A DNA stretch of 64,000 bases from JAPPHY01 sp034423135. Its GTDB lineage: Bacteria; Chloroflexota; Dehalococcoidia; Lucifugimonadales; UBA2985. Below the pieces are notes generated by a model, which was not told where the DNA came from, ran no database searches, and saw nothing but the letters and a program-made list of their open reading frames with translations. The number at the start of each line of letters is the position of its first letter. Position 1 is the first letter of the stretch. The translations under genes and the position numbers were made by a program. This document shows, piece after piece, positions 63,745 through 64,000 of the stretch. Location of the stretch: NCBI GenBank assembly GCA_034423135.1, contig DAOUJC010000011.1:186001-250000 (forward strand), in the 5' to 3' direction.

Positions 63745-64000
63745 TCAGCCGCCGGAGATAGCGCAGCCGGGGGTAAGCTCGTCCGGGAAGTCGCGGCACC
63801 GCTGGGGCCTGTGCTCGTAGATGCGGCATGCGCTGGTTTCCGGATCCAGCATGGGGCATCGCCAGCCGGGGTGGTCGTCGAAGCGGACCCAGGCGCGGCC
63901 CTCGCTAGACCACCGCACGACCGCAGTCGTGCCGATTGCCTCGGCGTGCTCTCGGAAGGGCTTCACCTCGTGCTCCTGCAGCGCGAGGACGAGCGGGCCC
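63745..64000 (-). CDS. YkgJ-family cysteine cluster protein, 3' part only
   Basis: The C-terminal about 85 residues of a protein whose start lies beyond the right edge. CRIYEHRPQRCRDFP is the signature of YkgJ-family Zn/Fe-binding proteins; an earlier CPMLDPETSAC supplies further cysteines. The frame is open to the window end (a GTG at 63966 is not needed as start). Role unknown; some relatives act in lipid A or cluster chemistry. Confidence 0.8.
   Translation of the reverse strand, partial: GPLVLALQEHEVKPFREHAEAIGTTAVVRWSSEGRAWVRFDDHPGWRCPMLDPETSACRIYEHRPQRCRDFPDELTPGCAISGG

Overview
The window is a high-GC bacterial chromosome segment with housekeeping operons, small accessory islands and repeat-rich intergenic DNA. 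The gene set (fused aspartate carbamoyltransferase, PyrR-led pyr operon, split proton-translocating transhydrogenase pntAA/AB/B, DUF35-thiolase pair, PTPTP-rich lipoproteins, frequent GTG and TTG starts) fits Chloroflexota, probably a Dehalococcoidia/SAR202-like lineage. That placement is inference from protein style; there is no rRNA here to test it.

Layout. 0-2.7 kb: hydrolase, zinc-ribbon Nudix protein, lipoprotein, then a PIN toxin with a DUF7662-like partner on the minus strand. 2.7-11.6 kb: pyrimidine operon pyrR-pyrB-pyrC-carA-[vapBC]-carB, led by a PyrR-type attenuator and interrupted by a vapBC cassette with its own promoter. 11.7-16.9 kb: thiolase/DUF35 pair, a GIY-YIG nuclease gene bracketed by inverted repeats, and a tungstate/molybdate ABC importer. 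17.3-22 kb: histidine phosphatase, a 1010-residue lipoprotein with a zincin motif and RCC1-like repeats, IS3 debris and two tRNA-Ser genes. 22-27.7 kb: glmU, a CBS-domain membrane protein, a small exported protein, a cation:proton antiporter and tRNA-Arg. 27.8-34.1 kb: fur/zur-like regulator with a metal ABC importer, then pntAA-pntAB-pntB. 34.2-39 kb: panD, a nuclease gene broken by an in-frame stop, and ileS behind an attenuator-like leader. 39.2-46.6 kb: monooxygenase-fold protein, SDR, LicD-type transferase, then an accessory stretch (two HEPN-like genes, a restriction-type nuclease-domain protein, DUF418 protein, HAD hydrolase). 46.7-54 kb: two crotonases, acyl-CoA synthetase, a repeat-flanked orphan gene and sucCD. 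54.2-64 kb: retropepsin-like pair, two-part MacB-like ABC system, a repeat cluster, an SDR with an atypical active site, 7Fe-type ferredoxin, a thioredoxin-fold lipoprotein pair and a truncated YkgJ-family gene at the right edge.

How the genes fit together. The pyr block covers the steps from bicarbonate/glutamine to dihydroorotate under one PyrR-controlled leader. Fur-like regulator plus ABC genes form a self-contained metal uptake unit with a candidate operator over the regulator's own ribosome site. Crotonases, acyl-CoA synthetase, thiolase and SDRs point to acyl-CoA catabolism feeding the citric acid cycle (sucCD). Two dispersed palindromic repeat families recur between genes from 11.6 kb onward and mark most insertions.
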